Positions 41,933 to 53,982 of a stretch of 64,000 nt of DNA are shown in pieces. The stretch covers positions 1-64,000 of the forward strand of contig UQXK01000003.1 in NCBI GenBank assembly GCA_900544985.1, read 5' to 3'. Below the pieces are notes generated by a model that was given only the letters and a program-made list of their open reading frames with translations, had not been told where the DNA came from and did no database searches. The position numbers were made by a program, and so were the translations under genes. The DNA comes from an uncultured Eubacteriales bacterium (GTDB lineage Bacteria > Bacillota > Clostridia > Oscillospirales > CAG-272). Every line of letters starts with the position of its first letter. Position 1 is the stretch's first letter.

Positions 41933-42499
41933 TTATTTATTTGCGGAAAGAGAATCGCGGATCTCTTTGAGAAGTGCGACTGTTTCAATCTCGCGTTCCT
42001 TTGCGGCTGCTTTTTCTGCTTCCGCTGCAAGGCGGGCTTCTTCTGCGGCTTTCTTTTCAGCTTCTTCTTTTGCTTTTGCTTCTGCCGCCGCTTTTTCTTC
42101 GGCTTCGATCTCTTCTTTGGATTTAGAAAGTTCTTTTGCTTTATTTGCGGCTTTTGTGAATATTCTTATAACCAAGAACAGCACGAATGCGATTATAAGG
42201 AAATCTATTATGGATTGCACGAACGAGCCCCATGCGAAAGAAACTTCTGCAACTGTGACATTGCCTTCCGCGTCAAGCACTTCGGGACGGATGATCCATT
42301 TTAATTCGGTAAGATCGGCGCCGTCTGTGAGCAGGGCTATGAGCGGGGAGAGGAATGCAGATGTGAATTTCGTAACGATATCCTTAAACGCCGATGCGAC
42401 GACAACCCCGATTGCCATGTCGACAACGTTTCCTCTGCTGATAAACGCCTTAAAGTCTTGCCAGAAACTTGATTTCTTTTTGTCTTTGTTTTTCTTCAT
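41933..42499 (-). CDS. mscL: Large-conductance mechanosensitive channel
   Basis: A 188-aa MscL that opens under membrane tension to release solutes after hypo-osmotic shock. The N-terminal FKAFISRGNVVDMAIGVVVASAFKDIV is the family signature (amphipathic helix plus TM1), and TM2 is IIDFLIIAFVLFLVIRIF. The C-terminal part is unusually long, an Ala/Glu/Lys-rich coiled coil of about 65 residues (EAEEKAAAEAKAKEEAEKKA), beyond the usual helix bundle. I chose the ATG at 42499, with AAAGGAC upstream. Confidence 0.93.
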   Translation of the reverse strand: MKKNKDKKKSSFWQDFKAFISRGNVVDMAIGVVVASAFKDIVTKFTSAFLSPLIALLTDGADLTELKWIIRPEVLDAEGNVTVAEVSFAWGSFVQSIIDFLIIAFVLFLVIRIFTKAANKAKELSKSKEEIEAEEKAAAEAKAKEEAEKKAAEEARLAAEAEKAAAKEREIETVALLKEIRDSLSANK

Positions 42500-42629
42500 G
42501 GTTTTAGTCCTTTCATAAAAATATATTTTTACCGCAAAGCGGTTTTTGACAGTGATTTTTGATATAAAGAACGGTTTCAAATACGTTTGCAGTATTTAAA
42601 AAATTCAGCCGTTTTAAATCGATTTATAG

Positions 42630-42672
42630 GAAAAAGTTTTTCGGGCGGCGGATATATACCGTTCGCCCGGGA
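42630..42672 (-). terminator. Terminator after alaS
   Basis: CGGGCG/CGCCCG with inner GCGG/CCGT pairing, followed on the minus strand by a T-rich tract. Confidence 0.65.
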
Positions 42673-42677
42673 AAATC

Positions 42678-45314
42678 TTATTTCTGCATTTCGCTTACTA
42701 TATTATTAAGAGCAGAGAGAGCTTCTGCGAGCTTTTCGGGATTCTTTGCTCCGGCAGTGGCGCTGTCGGGCTTGCCGCCGCCGCCACCTCCTACGATAGC
42801 GGAGAGTTTTTTGAGCACTGCGGGCGCCGTTACGCCTTTTTTAACTGCGTTTTTGCCGCAAACGCAACAGAGCGTCAGCTTGCCGTCGGAATTGGAGCAG
42901 AGAAGCGCGACCGTATTGTCGTTTTCCGCTTTTATCTCGTCGCCGAGCGTGCGGAGCGTATTTACGGGCATATCGCTTACCATGCTTACGACGTTAAGCT
43001 CGCCGCAGACGGAAGCGTTTTCGAGCGATTTCGCAAGATTTGATTTTGCTATCTTTACATTAGCCTCTTCAAGCGCGCGCTTTGTCTCTTTGAGTTCCGT
43101 TTCGAGGTTTGCTATCTTTGAGGGGATATCGTTTTCGTCGCTCGCTTTGAGAGCCGCCATTGTCTTTGAAACGATATCCGTTTTGGAGCAGAGAAGCTTG
43201 TATGCTTCAAATCCCGTTACGGCTTCTATTCTTCTGGTGCCTGCGGCAACGGAGCTTTCGGAGATTATTTTGAAAAGTCCTATTTTGCCTGTATTTGTTA
43301 CGTGTGCGCCTCCGCAGAATTCGCTTGAAAAATCTCCCATGCGGACGACTCTTACGCGTGCGCCGTATTTTTCGCCGAAGAGCGCGATAGCTCCCGATTT
43401 TTTAGCGCTCTCTATGTCCATTTCATCTGCCGTGACATCAATTGCTTCGAGTATCTTTTCGTTTACGAGGAGTTCTACTTTTTTCAGCTCTTCCGGAGTT
43501 ACCGCGGAAAAATGCGTGAAGTCGAATCGCGCTACGCTGTCGCTTACATATGAGCCTGCCTGCTGGATATGATCACCGAGAACGCGGCGGAGCGCTGCGT
43601 CAAGAAGGTGTGTTGCGGAATGGTTTCTGGATATAGCGGCGCGTCTTTCTTTATCGAGCTCCATTTTTACATTGTCGCCTGTCTGGAAAGAACCCGATAC
43701 GGTCTCGCATATGTGGAGATAGATACCGTCTGTTTTCTTTGTGTCGACTACGCGGGCTTTTCCGTTTTCGGTGGAGATATATCCCGTGTCGCCGACCTCG
43801 CCGCCGCCTTCTCCGTAGAATACGGTTTTGTCAGTTATGATTATAAAGTTGTCTGTGCTCATATCGACGGGCTCATTCGTTTCCGCGTCGATGATTGCGA
43901 GTATCTTTGCTTCTGTTTCGTATTTTGTATATCCTTCGAAGAGCGTTTTCTTTGATTTATCGAAGAAGGAAAGAAGATCTCCGTCCCAGCCGATACCGCC
44001 GAGCTTTGCGCGTGCTTCGCGGGCGCGCTTTTTCTGCTCTGCGAGCTTTTCACCGAAGCCTTCTTCGTCGATTTCAAGACCGTTTTCTGACGCTATCTCA
44101 CGCGTCAGGTCGAGCGGGAAGCCGTATGTGTCGCTGAGTTTGAATACGTCCTCTCCGGAAAGCTTTGTTTTGCCTTCTTTTTTCGCTTTTTCCATTACGT
44201 CGTCGAGAAGGGAAAGACCGTTTTCGATAGTTGCGTCAAAGCGGGCTTCCTCCATGCCGATAACTTTCTTTATATAATCGAGCTTTTCGGTGAGGATCGG
44301 GTAAGCCGTGCGGTTTTCGCCTGCTACCACTTCCGCGATGTCGGCAATGAATGCGCCTTTTATTCCGAGAAGTCTTGCGTGGCGGCAAGCGCGTCTTATA
44401 AGGCGGCGGAGAACATATCCGCGTCCCTCATTGGAGGGCATTACGCCGTCGGAAATAAGGAATGTCGAAGCGCGTGTGTGATCGGCGATAACTCGAAGGG
44501 AGATATCGGACTTCTTATCTTCGCCGTATTTTACTTCCGCTCTGTCGCTTATTGCCTTTATGATGTTTTGAACGGTGTCGACCTCGAAAAGGTTGTTCAC
44601 GCCCTGCATGATGCAGGCGATTCTTTCAAGTCCCATACCCGTATCTATATTCGGGTGGGCGAGTCTTTCGTAGTTTCCTTTGCCGTCGCTGTCGAACTGC
44701 GTGAATACGAGATTCCAGAACTCCATAAATCTGTCGCAATCGCATCCGGGGCGGCAGGTGGGCTTTCCGCAGCCGAATTCCGGACCTCTGTCAAAGTGTA
44801 TCTCGGAGTCGGGACCGCAGGGACCGGAGCCTATTTCCCAGAAGTTGTCCTCTTTTCCCAGACGTACTATTTTGTCTTCGGGAACGCCGATCTTTTTATT
44901 CCATATGTCAAAAGCTTCGTCGTCGTTTTCATATATGGTTACCCAGAGCTTGTCCTTGGGCATTTCGAGAACTTCCGTTACGAATTCCCATGCCCAGCTT
45001 ATCGCTTCCTCTTTGAAATAATCTCCGAAGGAGAAGTTTCCGAGCATTTCGAAAAACGTTCCGTGGCGGGCGGTAATTCCCACGCGCTCTATATCCGGTG
45101 TGCGTATGCATTTCTGGCATGTTGTCATGCGGTGGCGGGGCGGCTCGCTTTCTCCCGTGAAGAACTTTTTGAGCGGCGCCATGCCGGCATTTATGAGAAG
45201 CAGGGATTTGTCGTTTTCCGGCACAAGAGAGTAGCTCTCGTGGCGGAGGTGTCCCTTTGATTCAAAGAAAGAGAGATACTTTTCTCTCAGGTCGTTTAAA
45301 GACGTCCATTGCAT
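42678..45314 (-). CDS. alaS: Alanyl-tRNA synthetase
   Basis: Charges tRNA-Ala. At 878 aa it is full length. The N-terminal catalytic domain begins LREKYLSFFESKGHLRHESYSLVPENDKSLLLINAGMAPLKKFF. The editing domain has the zinc-type motif HSATHLLDAAL and CGGAH. The C-terminal C-Ala domain has a Gly-rich IVGGGGGGKPDSATAGAK stretch. AGAGGAC precedes the ATG. It is divergent from rpoB, with its own promoter and a long leader containing two hairpins. Confidence 0.97.
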   Translation of the reverse strand: MQWTSLNDLREKYLSFFESKGHLRHESYSLVPENDKSLLLINAGMAPLKKFFTGESEPPRHRMTTCQKCIRTPDIERVGITARHGTFFEMLGNFSFGDYFKEEAISWAWEFVTEVLEMPKDKLWVTIYENDDEAFDIWNKKIGVPEDKIVRLGKEDNFWEIGSGPCGPDSEIHFDRGPEFGCGKPTCRPGCDCDRFMEFWNLVFTQFDSDGKGNYERLAHPNIDTGMGLERIACIMQGVNNLFEVDTVQNIIKAISDRAEVKYGEDKKSDISLRVIADHTRASTFLISDGVMPSNEGRGYVLRRLIRRACRHARLLGIKGAFIADIAEVVAGENRTAYPILTEKLDYIKKVIGMEEARFDATIENGLSLLDDVMEKAKKEGKTKLSGEDVFKLSDTYGFPLDLTREIASENGLEIDEEGFGEKLAEQKKRAREARAKLGGIGWDGDLLSFFDKSKKTLFEGYTKYETEAKILAIIDAETNEPVDMSTDNFIIITDKTVFYGEGGGEVGDTGYISTENGKARVVDTKKTDGIYLHICETVSGSFQTGDNVKMELDKERRAAISRNHSATHLLDAALRRVLGDHIQQAGSYVSDSVARFDFTHFSAVTPEELKKVELLVNEKILEAIDVTADEMDIESAKKSGAIALFGEKYGARVRVVRMGDFSSEFCGGAHVTNTGKIGLFKIISESSVAAGTRRIEAVTGFEAYKLLCSKTDIVSKTMAALKASDENDIPSKIANLETELKETKRALEEANVKIAKSNLAKSLENASVCGELNVVSMVSDMPVNTLRTLGDEIKAENDNTVALLCSNSDGKLTLCCVCGKNAVKKGVTAPAVLKKLSAIVGGGGGGKPDSATAGAKNPEKLAEALSALNNIVSEMQK

Positions 45315-45354
45315 ATTTTTGTCCTCTTGATTTTTTATTTGATTTTACATCATT

Positions 45355-45455
45355 GTGCGTTTTAAAAAACAGACGGCGTTTTTTGCCGACGCGCATAAAA
45401 ACGCCGTCGGTAAAAACGAAGCGGGGAATCGCTCTTCCGCTTTTTTCCTTATAAA
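45355..45455 (-). promoter_or_regulatory. Two hairpins in the alaS leader
   Basis: Reading the minus strand: AAGCGG...CCGCTT followed by CGTTTTT (terminator-like), then ACGGCGTTTTT...AAAAACGCCGT with an inner CGCGTCGGC segment. They lie between the alaS promoter and ATG, so transcription attenuation is possible. No T-box GGTGG(U)ACCGCG motif is visible. Confidence 0.45.
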
Positions 45456-45473
45456 AATAAGTTTAACGCTTTT

Positions 45474-45502
45474 ATTATATTGTTATTAGGAAAAAAAGTC
45501 AA
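45474..45502 (-). promoter_or_regulatory. alaS promoter
   Basis: Minus strand: TTGACT (45502-45497), a 17-bp spacer and TATAAT (45479-45474). The leader is about 150 nt. Confidence 0.8.
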
Positions 45503-45531
45503 TACTTATTGTCAAATGCGGAAAAAATTGC

Positions 45532-45560
45532 TTGACACAGTCAAAATGTTGTGATATAAT
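45532..45560 (+). promoter_or_regulatory. rpoBC promoter
   Basis: TTGACA (45532-45537), a 17-bp spacer and TATAAT (45555-45560), a perfect consensus about 145 nt before the rpoB start. No rplJL-like gene precedes rpoB. Confidence 0.88.
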
Positions 45561-45713
45561 TTCATACTGCATTATAATTGCTTGTAGTGGCGGCTTTTTT
45601 CGGAGCATATTCCGGAAAAAGGCACGGATTCAGGCTTTTGAATACAATTTTCCGTCGGCGAAGAGCGCCGTCGGACACGGGAACTCACTTAAAAATCGAA
45701 TGGAGTGATTGTA

Positions 45714-48700
45714 TTGAGAACAAAACCGAGACAGCTCGGCAAAACAACAAGAATGTCCTTCGCAAAGATCGATGAGATACTCGAAATGCCGGATTTTCTC
45801 GAAATCCAGAAAAAGTCGTATAAATGGCTTTTGGACAAGGGTATTTCGGAAGTGCTTACAGAGGTTTCGCCGATCGTGGATTATGCGGGAAACCTTGTCA
45901 TCGAATTCGTTGACTATTCAATCAGCGAAAATCCCAAATATTCCGTTGAAGAATGCAAAGAGCGCGATGTTAACTTTGCGGCTCCTCTTCGCGTAACGGT
46001 AAGACTTACGAACAGATCTACGGGAGAAGTCAAGCAGCAGGACATATTCATGGGCGATTTCCCGCTTATGACGGACAACGGAACGTTCGTTATAAACGGT
46101 GCGGAGCGCGTAGTCGTATCCCAGCTCGTCCGTTCGCCCGGTATGTATTATGAAATACAGACGGACAAAGTAGGCAAAAATTCTTATCTTGGAACGGTAA
46201 TTCCTTACCGCGGCGCATGGCTCGAATATGAGACGGACATGAACGACGTCTTTTATGTAAAGATAGATAAGAACCGCAAAATTCCCGTAACAACGCTTAT
46301 CCGCGCGCTTGACGAAGCGACATCCACGTCTACCGATATAAAGACATATTTCGGCGACGATCAGAAGATACTTGTCACTCTCGACAAAGACGGTATGCAG
46401 AACGAGGCGGAGAAGAACGGAACAACGCCGTATGAAGAAGCTTTGAAAGAGATCTACAAAAAGCTTCGTCCCGGCGAGCCTCCGCTTGTAGAGAGCGCCC
46501 AGATACTCATAAACAACCTTTTCTTCGATCCGAAGAGATATGACCTCGGCAACGTCGGAAGATACAAATTCGACAAGAAGGTCGCCCTCGGCAGACGTAT
46601 AGCGGGAAAGAAGCTTACACGTCCCGTTATAAATCCCATCACGGGAGAAGTGCTTTTCGACGCAGGACACGAGCTTTCCGCAGCTGATGCGATGAGCATT
46701 GAAAATTCCGGCGTAAACGAAGCTTATGTCGAGATAGAAGATGAAAAAGAGATAAAGGTCTTCGGCAACGGCATGGTTGACGCGAAGAACGTTATCGGAT
46801 GTGATCTCCGCGAGATCGGCATAAACGAGAAAGTAAAGCTTTCTCTGCTTCTCGAACTTCTCGAAGAAGCGGGCGGGGACATCGAAAAGCTCAAATCTCT
46901 TTGCCGTGAGCGCGTAGCGGAGCTTTCTCCGAAGCACATCACAAAGGACGATATATTCGCTTCCATAAACTATCTTATATGCCTTTCCCACGGTATCGGA
47001 ACGCCCGACGATATAGACCATCTCGGAAACAGACGTATCCGCGCCGTAGGCGAACTTATCCAGAACCAGCTCCGTATCGGTTTTTCCAGAATGGATAAGA
47101 TCATCAAGGAGCGCATGACGATTCAGGACGCGGAGTCTCTTACTCCCCAGGCGCTTATAAATATACGCCCCGTTGTTGCGGCTATACGCGAGTTCTTCGG
47201 TTCTTCCCCTCTTTCTCAGTTCATGGACCAGAACAACCCGCTTGCAGAGCTTACGCACAAGCGCCGTCTTTCCGCGCTCGGTCCCGGCGGTCTTTCGCGT
47301 GACCGCGCTTCTTTCGAAGTCCGCGACGTTCATTACACGCATTACGGACGTATATGCCCGATAGAGACCCCCGAAGGTCCTAACATAGGTCTTATCTCTT
47401 ATCTTGCGACATATGCAAAGATAAACGATTACGGCTTTGTAGAGGCTCCTTACAGAAAAATAGATAAAGAAACAGGCAAGGTCACAGACATTGTCGAATA
47501 CATGACGGCGGATGTCGAGGACAACTACGTAATAGCTCAGGCAAACGAGCCTCTCGACGAAGAGGGACGCTTTGTAAACAAGAGAGTTACCGTCCGCGAC
47601 CGCGCCGAGATAATCGAGGTTGCGGCAAGCGTTCCCGATTATATAGACGTTTCGCCCAGAATGGTAATATCCGTTGCCACGGGCTTTATACCGTTCCTTG
47701 AAAACGACGACAACGCGCGTGCGCTCATGGGTTCAAACATGCAGAAGCAGGCGGTTCCGCTCCTTACGACGGATTCTCCTATCGTAGGAACGGGTATGGA
47801 ATATAAGGCGGGTATCGACTCCGGCGTCTGCGTTATAGCAAAGAACGAAGGCGTCGTAGAGTACGTTTCCGCGGACAAAGTCGTTGTGGTACGTCCCAAC
47901 GGCGTTAAAGACACTTATACATTGTTGAAGTTCAAACGTTCCAACCAGGGAACATGTGTAAACCAAAGACCTGTCGTAAGCGTCGGAGAGACTGTAAAAG
48001 TCGGAGATGTTCTTGCGGACGGTCCCGCTACTTCCAACGGTGAGATAGCGCTCGGAAAGAACGCTCTCATCGGATTTATGACGTGGGAAGGTTACAACTA
48101 CGAGGACGCCGTTCTTCTCAACGAGCGCCTTGTAAGAAACGACGTTTACACATCCATTCATATAGACGAATACCTCATGGAATCCAGAGACACAAAACTC
48201 GGACCTGAGGAAATCACCCGCGAAATACCCAACTGCGGCGACGATGCTCTTAAAGACCTCGATGCCGACGGTATTGTAAGAATAGGTACGGAAGTACGCA
48301 CGGGAGATATCCTTGTAGGTAAGGTCACACCGAAAGGCGAGACAGAACTTACGGCAGAGGAAAGACTTCTCCGCGCAATATTCGGCGAAAAGGCAAGAGA
48401 GGTAAGAGACACATCTCTCCGTCTGCCCCACGGTACGAGCGGTATTGTAGTTGATATACGCGTATTTTCACGCGAGACCTCCGACGAGCTTGCTCCCGGA
48501 GTAAACAAAGCGGTAAAAGTATACGTCGCACAGAAGAGAAAGATATCCGTCGGAGACAAGATGGCAGGACGCCACGGTAACAAAGGTGTCGTTTCCCGCA
48601 TTCTTCCTCCCGAAGATATGCCTTATCTTGCAGACGGTACGCCTCTTGATATAGTCCTTAACCCGCTGGGCGTTCCTTCCCGAATGAACATCGGTCAGGT

Positions 48701-49646
48701 GCTTGAAGTACACCTCGGTATCGCGGCGCGCGAGCTCGGCGTCAAAGTCATGACACCCGCATTCGACGGTGCGAAAGAGAAAGATATAACGGAAGCGCTC
48801 ACGGAAGCAGGTCTTTACCGCGAGATACTTCCCAACGAGAATTTCGCCGGCAAGAAAGTTTATGAAGAAACCGTCGACGAGAACGGCGTAAAATCCTACG
48901 CGGAAGTTCCCGCAGACAAACTTGCGGACAAGGAATGGGTAAAAGAGAAAGTTGCCGAAAAGAAGCTCAAAACGGTCGACGGAAAGCGCATACTTTACGA
49001 CGGACGCACGGGCGAGCCTTTCGACAACCCCGTAACGGTAGGTATAATGTACTACCTCAAACTCCACCACCTTGTTGACGATAAGATCCACGCGAGAAGC
49101 ACAGGTCCTTACTCTCTTGTTACGCAGCAGCCTTTGGGCGGTAAGGCTCAGTTCGGCGGACAGCGTTTCGGAGAGATGGAAGTTTGGGCGCTCGAAGCAT
49201 ACGGCGCTGCTTACACATTGCAGGAAATACTCACCGTCAAGAGTGACGATATAACGGGACGTGTCAAAGCTTACGAGGCGATAGTAAAAGGCAAGAACAT
49301 TCCTACACCGGGTGTTCCCGAATCGTTCCGCGTCCTTGTAAAAGAGTTGCAGTCTCTTGCGCTCGATATAAGAGTTCTCGATGACGAGGGCAACGAAATA
49401 GAGCTTTCTCAGCTCTGCGAGGAAGACGAGGATACGGAACCCAGATACATCTCCGCCGAGGACATAGGCAAAACTGTCGAGACCGAAGGCGATGCCGACG
49501 ATGTAACGATAATCGACGATCCCGAAAACGAATCGAGCTTCGACGACGATTTTGACGACGAAGAAGACGAGGACGATATCGTGGACGATGAGTTTTCCGA
49601 CGACGAGAATTTCGCAGACGAATTTTCCGACGAAGACGATAACTGA
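45714..49646 (+). CDS. rpoB: RNA polymerase beta subunit
   Basis: About 1310 aa, the catalytic-core partner of RpoC. Universal motifs include the rifampicin-region stretch [39 protein letters not shown] (about 490-530), RMNIGQVLE and the C-terminal [22 protein letters not shown] chose the TTG at 45714 with GGAG 8 nt upstream; the GTG at 45705 overlaps that site. The C-terminus ends in an unusually acidic tail ([17 protein letters not shown]). It is followed 17 bp later by rpoC. Confidence 0.98.
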   Translation: MRTKPRQLGKTTRMSFAKIDEILEMPDFLEIQKKSYKWLLDKGISEVLTEVSPIVDYAGNLVIEFVDYSISENPKYSVEECKERDVNFAAPLRVTVRLTNRSTGEVKQQDIFMGDFPLMTDNGTFVINGAERVVVSQLVRSPGMYYEIQTDKVGKNSYLGTVIPYRGAWLEYETDMNDVFYVKIDKNRKIPVTTLIRALDEATSTSTDIKTYFGDDQKILVTLDKDGMQNEAEKNGTTPYEEALKEIYKKLRPGEPPLVESAQILINNLFFDPKRYDLGNVGRYKFDKKVALGRRIAGKKLTRPVINPITGEVLFDAGHELSAADAMSIENSGVNEAYVEIEDEKEIKVFGNGMVDAKNVIGCDLREIGINEKVKLSLLLELLEEAGGDIEKLKSLCRERVAELSPKHITKDDIFASINYLICLSHGIGTPDDIDHLGNRRIRAVGELIQNQLRIGFSRMDKIIKERMTIQDAESLTPQALINIRPVVAAIREFFGSSPLSQFMDQNNPLAELTHKRRLSALGPGGLSRDRASFEVRDVHYTHYGRICPIETPEGPNIGLISYLATYAKINDYGFVEAPYRKIDKETGKVTDIVEYMTADVEDNYVIAQANEPLDEEGRFVNKRVTVRDRAEIIEVAASVPDYIDVSPRMVISVATGFIPFLENDDNARALMGSNMQKQAVPLLTTDSPIVGTGMEYKAGIDSGVCVIAKNEGVVEYVSADKVVVVRPNGVKDTYTLLKFKRSNQGTCVNQRPVVSVGETVKVGDVLADGPATSNGEIALGKNALIGFMTWEGYNYEDAVLLNERLVRNDVYTSIHIDEYLMESRDTKLGPEEITREIPNCGDDALKDLDADGIVRIGTEVRTGDILVGKVTPKGETELTAEERLLRAIFGEKAREVRDTSLRLPHGTSGIVVDIRVFSRETSDELAPGVNKAVKVYVAQKRKISVGDKMAGRHGNKGVVSRILPPEDMPYLADGTPLDIVLNPLGVPSRMNIGQVLEVHLGIAARELGVKVMTPAFDGAKEKDITEALTEAGLYREILPNENFAGKKVYEETVDENGVKSYAEVPADKLADKEWVKEKVAEKKLKTVDGKRILYDGRTGEPFDNPVTVGIMYYLKLHHLVDDKIHARSTGPYSLVTQQPLGGKAQFGGQRFGEMEVWALEAYGAAYTLQEILTVKSDDITGRVKAYEAIVKGKNIPTPGVPESFRVLVKELQSLALDIRVLDDEGNEIELSQLCEEDEDTEPRYISAEDIGKTVETEGDADDVTIIDDPENESSFDDDFDDEEDEDDIVDDEFSDDENFADEFSDEDDN

Positions 49647-49663
49647 TAGGGGGAAAAGTTAAG

Positions 49664-52600
49664 TTGAGTAAGAACATTTTTGATTCTATAAAAATAGGTC
49701 TTGCATCTCCCGATATGATAAGATCTTGGTCGTACGGCGAGGTTACAAAACCCGAGACGATCAATTACAGAACGCTCCGTCCGGAACGCGACGGTCTGTT
49801 CTGCGAAAAGATATTCGGACCGACAAAGGACTGGGAATGCCTTTGCGGTAAATACAAACGTGTCCGTTACAAGGGCAAGGTTTGCGAAAAGTGCGGTGTC
49901 GAGGTTACGACAAAAAAGGTCCGCCGCGAAAGAATGGGACATATCGAGCTTGCTGCTCCCGTATCTCATATCTGGTATTTCCGTGCTATTCCTTCGAGAA
50001 TGGGACTCCTTCTCGATATTTCGCCGAGACTTCTCGAAAAGGTACTCTATTTTGCAAGCTATATAGTTCTCGATCCCGGCAGCACTCCTCTCGAAAAGAA
50101 ACAGCTTCTTTCCGAGAAAGAGTACCGCGATTACTATGAAAAATACGAGAACGATTTTACTGTCGGCATGGGTGCCGAAGCGATAAAAAAACTTCTTGAA
50201 GAGATAGACCTCGAAGCGCTTTCCAAAGAGCTTCATGAGGAACTCGACAAATCCGCAGGACAGAAAAAGCTCCGTATAATCAAACGACTCGAAGTCGTAG
50301 AGGCTTTCCGTAAATCCGGAAACCGTCCCGAATGGATGATACTCGACGTTGTGCCGGTAATTCCTCCGGACATACGTCCTATGGTACAGCTCGACGGCGG
50401 ACGTTTTGCGACATCCGACCTCAACGACCTTTACCGCAGAGTAATAAACAGAAACAACAGACTTAAAAAACTCATGGAGCTTTACGCCCCCGAAATAATC
50501 ATACGCAATGAAAAACGTATGCTTCAAGAGGCAGTAGACGCTCTTATAGATAACGGCAGACGCGGCAAATCGGTTACGGGCGGTTCTTCCAACAGACCTC
50601 TCAAATCCCTTTCCGAAATGCTCCGCGGTAAACAGGGACGTTTCCGTCAGAACCTTCTCGGAAAACGTGTCGACTATTCCGGACGTTCCGTTATCGTCGT
50701 AGGACCGAGCCTTAAAATTTATCAGTGCGGTCTTCCGAAAGAAATGGCGCTCGAACTTTTCAAGCCGTTCGTTATGAAACGTCTTGTAGAGACACAGAAC
50801 GCTTCCAACATCAAAGACGCGAAGAAGAAAGTAGATAAAGCTTCCAACGAAGTTTGGGACGCTCTTGAAAATGTAATAAAGGATCACCCCGTTCTTCTGA
50901 ACCGTGCTCCTACGCTTCACCGTCTGTCGATTCAGGCATTCGAGCCTGTTCTGGTAGAGGGAAGAGCGATAAAGCTTCACCCGCTCGTTTGTGCGGCGTT
51001 CAACGCCGACTTCGACGGCGACCAGATGCCTGTTCATATACCGCTTTCAAGCGAGGCGCAGGCAGAGGCGAGATTCCTCATGCTTTCCGCAAACAACTTC
51101 CTAAAACCCGCCGACGGTAAAGCCGTAACCGTTCCTTCCCAGGATATGGTCCTCGGTTCTTATTACCTTACAATCGACAAAGCGGGCGAACCCGGAGAGG
51201 GCAAGATATTCAGAGACTTTGACGAAGCCATGATGGCTTATGAAAACGGTCAGCTCGGAATTCATGCACCCATAAAAGTCCGCGTTTCGAAAGAAATAAA
51301 CGGGGAAGTACGCACTAAACTTATCGACGCGACGCTCGGACGTCTCATTTTCAACAAACCGATTCCGCAGGACCTCGGATTTGTCGACAGAAGCGATCCC
51401 GAAAAGATATTCGACCTTGAAGTTGCTTTCCCGACCGCAAAGGGAGAGCTCGGTCAGATAGTCGACCGCACGATTAAGATACACGGACCGTCCGTTATGG
51501 CAGAGGTTCTCGATGCCATAAAGGCAAACGGTTACAAATATTCCACGAGAGCTTCCATATCCATATCCGTATCGGACATGGTCGTTCCTCCGAAGAAATA
51601 CGAAATAGTTGCGGAAGCAAACAACAAAGTAGAGAAGATAACGAAGGATTTCCACCGCGGTCTTCTTTCCGATGACGAACGTTACAGAAGCGTTATCGCC
51701 GTTTGGGATAAAGCTACGAAGGACGTTACCGACGCTCTTCAAAAGGGACTTGACAGATACAATCCTATAAAGATGATGAGCGATTCCGGCGCCCGTGGTT
51801 CTATAAGCCAGATGAAACAGCTTGCCGGTATGCGCGGACTCATGGTTTCCACATCCGGTAAGACCATGGAGCTTCCTATAAAGAGTAACTTCCGCGAAGG
51901 ACTTAACGTTCTTGAATACTTCATAGGTGCGCGCGGTTCACGTAAAACACTTTCGGATACGGCTCTTAAAACGGCTGACTCCGGTTACCTTACAAGACGT
52001 CTTGTCGACGTTTCCCAGGAAGTTATCGTTCGCGAGACAGACTGCGGAACAAAAGAAGGCGTTTGGGTATACGATCTCAACGACGGAGACGAAACGATCG
52101 AAAAACTCGAAGACAGACTTCCGGGAAGAGTTCTCGTCGACACCGTTACCGATCCTTCGAGCGGTGAGGTTCTTGCGCAGAGCGGAGATATGCTCACTCC
52201 GGCGCAGGCAAAGAAGATTGTCGGCGCAGGCGTTACGAGAGTTCATGTCCGTTCTATCCTAAAATGCAAATGCCGTCACGGAATATGCGCCAAATGCTAC
52301 GGCTCCGACCTTGCTACCGGAAAACTTGTTTCCGAGGGCGAGGCTGTCGGCATAGTAGCGGCACAGTCCATAGGCGAGCCCGGTACACAGCTTACGATGA
52401 GAACGTTCCACTTGGGCGGTATAGCAGGAGCCGATATTACACAGGGTCTTCCCCGTGTTGAGGAAATCTTCGAAGCACGTCGCCCGAAGAAAACGGCTAC
52501 ACTGTGCGAATATTCCGGTTCTGTCAAGATACAGGACTCCAAGCGTTCCAAGAACGTAATAGTTACGGAAGACAACGGCACAGAGCACGTATATCCGATA

Positions 52601-53236
52601 CCTTACGGTGTTAAGATACTCGTTGAGGATAGCTCTTATGTGCTCAAAGGCGATCTTATCACGGAGGGCAACCTTGCTCCTGCCGATATCGCCAGAGTTC
52701 AGGGACTCGAAGCGGCTTACGATTATATCACCCGTGAGGTACAGCGAGTTTACAAGAGCCAGGATATCAAGATAAACGACAAGCATATAGAGGTTATCGC
52801 CCGTCAGATGACGAGAAAAATACGCATCGACGAGAGCGGAGACACGGATCTTCTCTTCGGTTCTATCGTAGACATCACGGAATTCAACGACGAGAACAAG
52901 AAGATAAACGACCGTATAGAAGCGGGAGAAAGAACGCTCCGCCTTGCTACGGGTACACCTATACTTCTCGGTATCACGAAGACCGCTCTTCAAACAGAGT
53001 CGTTCCTCTCTGCAGCTTCCTTCCAGGAGACGACAAAAGTTCTTACGGAAGCGGCTATAAAGGGCAAAGTAGACCATCTTATCGGACTTAAAGAGAACGT
53101 TATAATCGGTAAACTTATCCCTGCCGGAACAGGTCTTAAAAAGTACAACGATATAGAAGTAAAGAAGGTAGAAGAGCCTGCCGCAACCGACGATATGCCG
53201 GCGGAATCGGATAAAACGGAAGCTTCTGCAAGCTGA
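49664..53236 (+). CDS. rpoC: RNA polymerase beta' subunit
   Basis: 1190 aa. The N-terminal zinc motif [23 protein letters not shown], the catalytic magnesium site [13 protein letters not shown] (about 450) and a second Cys cluster [13 protein letters not shown] (about 870) are all present. The TTG start is preceded by AGGGGG. It is co-transcribed with rpoB and ends before a terminator. Confidence 0.98.
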   Translation: MSKNIFDSIKIGLASPDMIRSWSYGEVTKPETINYRTLRPERDGLFCEKIFGPTKDWECLCGKYKRVRYKGKVCEKCGVEVTTKKVRRERMGHIELAAPVSHIWYFRAIPSRMGLLLDISPRLLEKVLYFASYIVLDPGSTPLEKKQLLSEKEYRDYYEKYENDFTVGMGAEAIKKLLEEIDLEALSKELHEELDKSAGQKKLRIIKRLEVVEAFRKSGNRPEWMILDVVPVIPPDIRPMVQLDGGRFATSDLNDLYRRVINRNNRLKKLMELYAPEIIIRNEKRMLQEAVDALIDNGRRGKSVTGGSSNRPLKSLSEMLRGKQGRFRQNLLGKRVDYSGRSVIVVGPSLKIYQCGLPKEMALELFKPFVMKRLVETQNASNIKDAKKKVDKASNEVWDALENVIKDHPVLLNRAPTLHRLSIQAFEPVLVEGRAIKLHPLVCAAFNADFDGDQMPVHIPLSSEAQAEARFLMLSANNFLKPADGKAVTVPSQDMVLGSYYLTIDKAGEPGEGKIFRDFDEAMMAYENGQLGIHAPIKVRVSKEINGEVRTKLIDATLGRLIFNKPIPQDLGFVDRSDPEKIFDLEVAFPTAKGELGQIVDRTIKIHGPSVMAEVLDAIKANGYKYSTRASISISVSDMVVPPKKYEIVAEANNKVEKITKDFHRGLLSDDERYRSVIAVWDKATKDVTDALQKGLDRYNPIKMMSDSGARGSISQMKQLAGMRGLMVSTSGKTMELPIKSNFREGLNVLEYFIGARGSRKTLSDTALKTADSGYLTRRLVDVSQEVIVRETDCGTKEGVWVYDLNDGDETIEKLEDRLPGRVLVDTVTDPSSGEVLAQSGDMLTPAQAKKIVGAGVTRVHVRSILKCKCRHGICAKCYGSDLATGKLVSEGEAVGIVAAQSIGEPGTQLTMRTFHLGGIAGADITQGLPRVEEIFEARRPKKTATLCEYSGSVKIQDSKRSKNVIVTEDNGTEHVYPIPYGVKILVEDSSYVLKGDLITEGNLAPADIARVQGLEAAYDYITREVQRVYKSQDIKINDKHIEVIARQMTRKIRIDESGDTDLLFGSIVDITEFNDENKKINDRIEAGERTLRLATGTPILLGITKTALQTESFLSAASFQETTKVLTEAAIKGKVDHLIGLKENVIIGKLIPAGTGLKKYNDIEVKKVEEPAATDDMPAESDKTEASAS

Positions 53237-53269
53237 ATCTGACAGACCTTAAAAATTTGAATAAGAAAG

Positions 53270-53297
53270 CAGCGTCTCGGAAATCCCCGGGACGCTG
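53270..53297 (+). terminator. Terminator after rpoC
   Basis: CAGCGTC-T-CGG / CCG-G-GACGCTG followed by a T-rich tract. The rest of the gap to 53543 is AT-rich without a gene. Confidence 0.75.
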
Positions 53298-53543
53298 TTT
53301 GCTTCATTTGTTTTTCATTTTTGTCGCACGAACGGGGATTCGGGTTTGATATCGGTAAAAGTGATATCTCTTTCAAGTTTTTGGCGATAATCAATACCAC
53401 TGTTAAAAAATAATTTGCATGTTTTTTGAATATATCTTCTTTAAATTATTATCGTGCTAAAACGACGCTTGCCGTTTTTTCGTTTTGTCGAAAAAAGATT
53501 GTTAAAAAAACGGAAAACTCATCCGTTTTAATCAAAAAACTCG

Positions 53544-53572
53544 TTGACAAACCGGGGTAAGAGTGATATTAT
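53544..53572 (+). promoter_or_regulatory. str operon promoter
   Basis: TTGACA (53544-53549), a 17-bp spacer and TATTAT (53567-53572), upstream of the L7Ae-like gene and rpsL. Confidence 0.8.
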
Positions 53573-53652
53573 ATAACATATATGACTATGCGCGGAAGAA
53601 TAATAATTTCTGCGCGGTCTTCTATCATAACGAAAGGAATCATAATCTGAAT

Positions 53653-53898
53653 ATGTCATCCGACGGCCCTTTACCGCCTGTGTTAGTGGCGGGACTTTTT
53701 CAGTCCAAAAAGCTTATCAAAGGAGGAGCGGCGTCATCGGCTTTCATTGCAAAAGATGCCGACGTAAAGATAGTACGCCTTGTCGCCGATCTCTGTGAAA
53801 CAAACGGAGTACCGTTCGACGATACCAAAACAAAAAAAGAACTCGGAACAATGTGCGGGATAGACGTTGACTGCGCTGTCTGCGTAACATTGAAGTAA
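53653..53898 (+). CDS. L7Ae-like ribosomal/kink-turn RNA-binding protein
   Basis: An 81-aa RNA-binding protein of the L7Ae/L30e family (as YbxF/RplGB next to rpsL in Bacillus). Family features: LVAGLFQSKKLIKGGAASSAFIAKDADVKIV and GTMCGIDVDCAVCVTL. The ATG at 53653 has a weak, distant AAAGGAA; an upstream non-ATG start is possible. Its place between rpoC and rpsL is the conserved one. Confidence 0.82.
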   Translation: MSSDGPLPPVLVAGLFQSKKLIKGGAASSAFIAKDADVKIVRLVADLCETNGVPFDDTKTKKELGTMCGIDVDCAVCVTLK

Positions 53899-53982
53899 AC
53901 TACGGTATTTTCTTTTTTTCGCAGTGCGTTTGCGGAAAAAGATCATATAAACATTTATCTATCAAAAAAGAGGAGGTGCCAT

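Noticed and set aside
45918..47342. Long minus-strand frame (474 codons)
   Set aside because: Antisense to rpoB; amino-acid composition is not protein-like and there is no ribosome site.
49409..51037. Long minus-strand frame (542 codons)
   Set aside because: Antisense to the end of rpoB and the start of rpoC, both certain genes.
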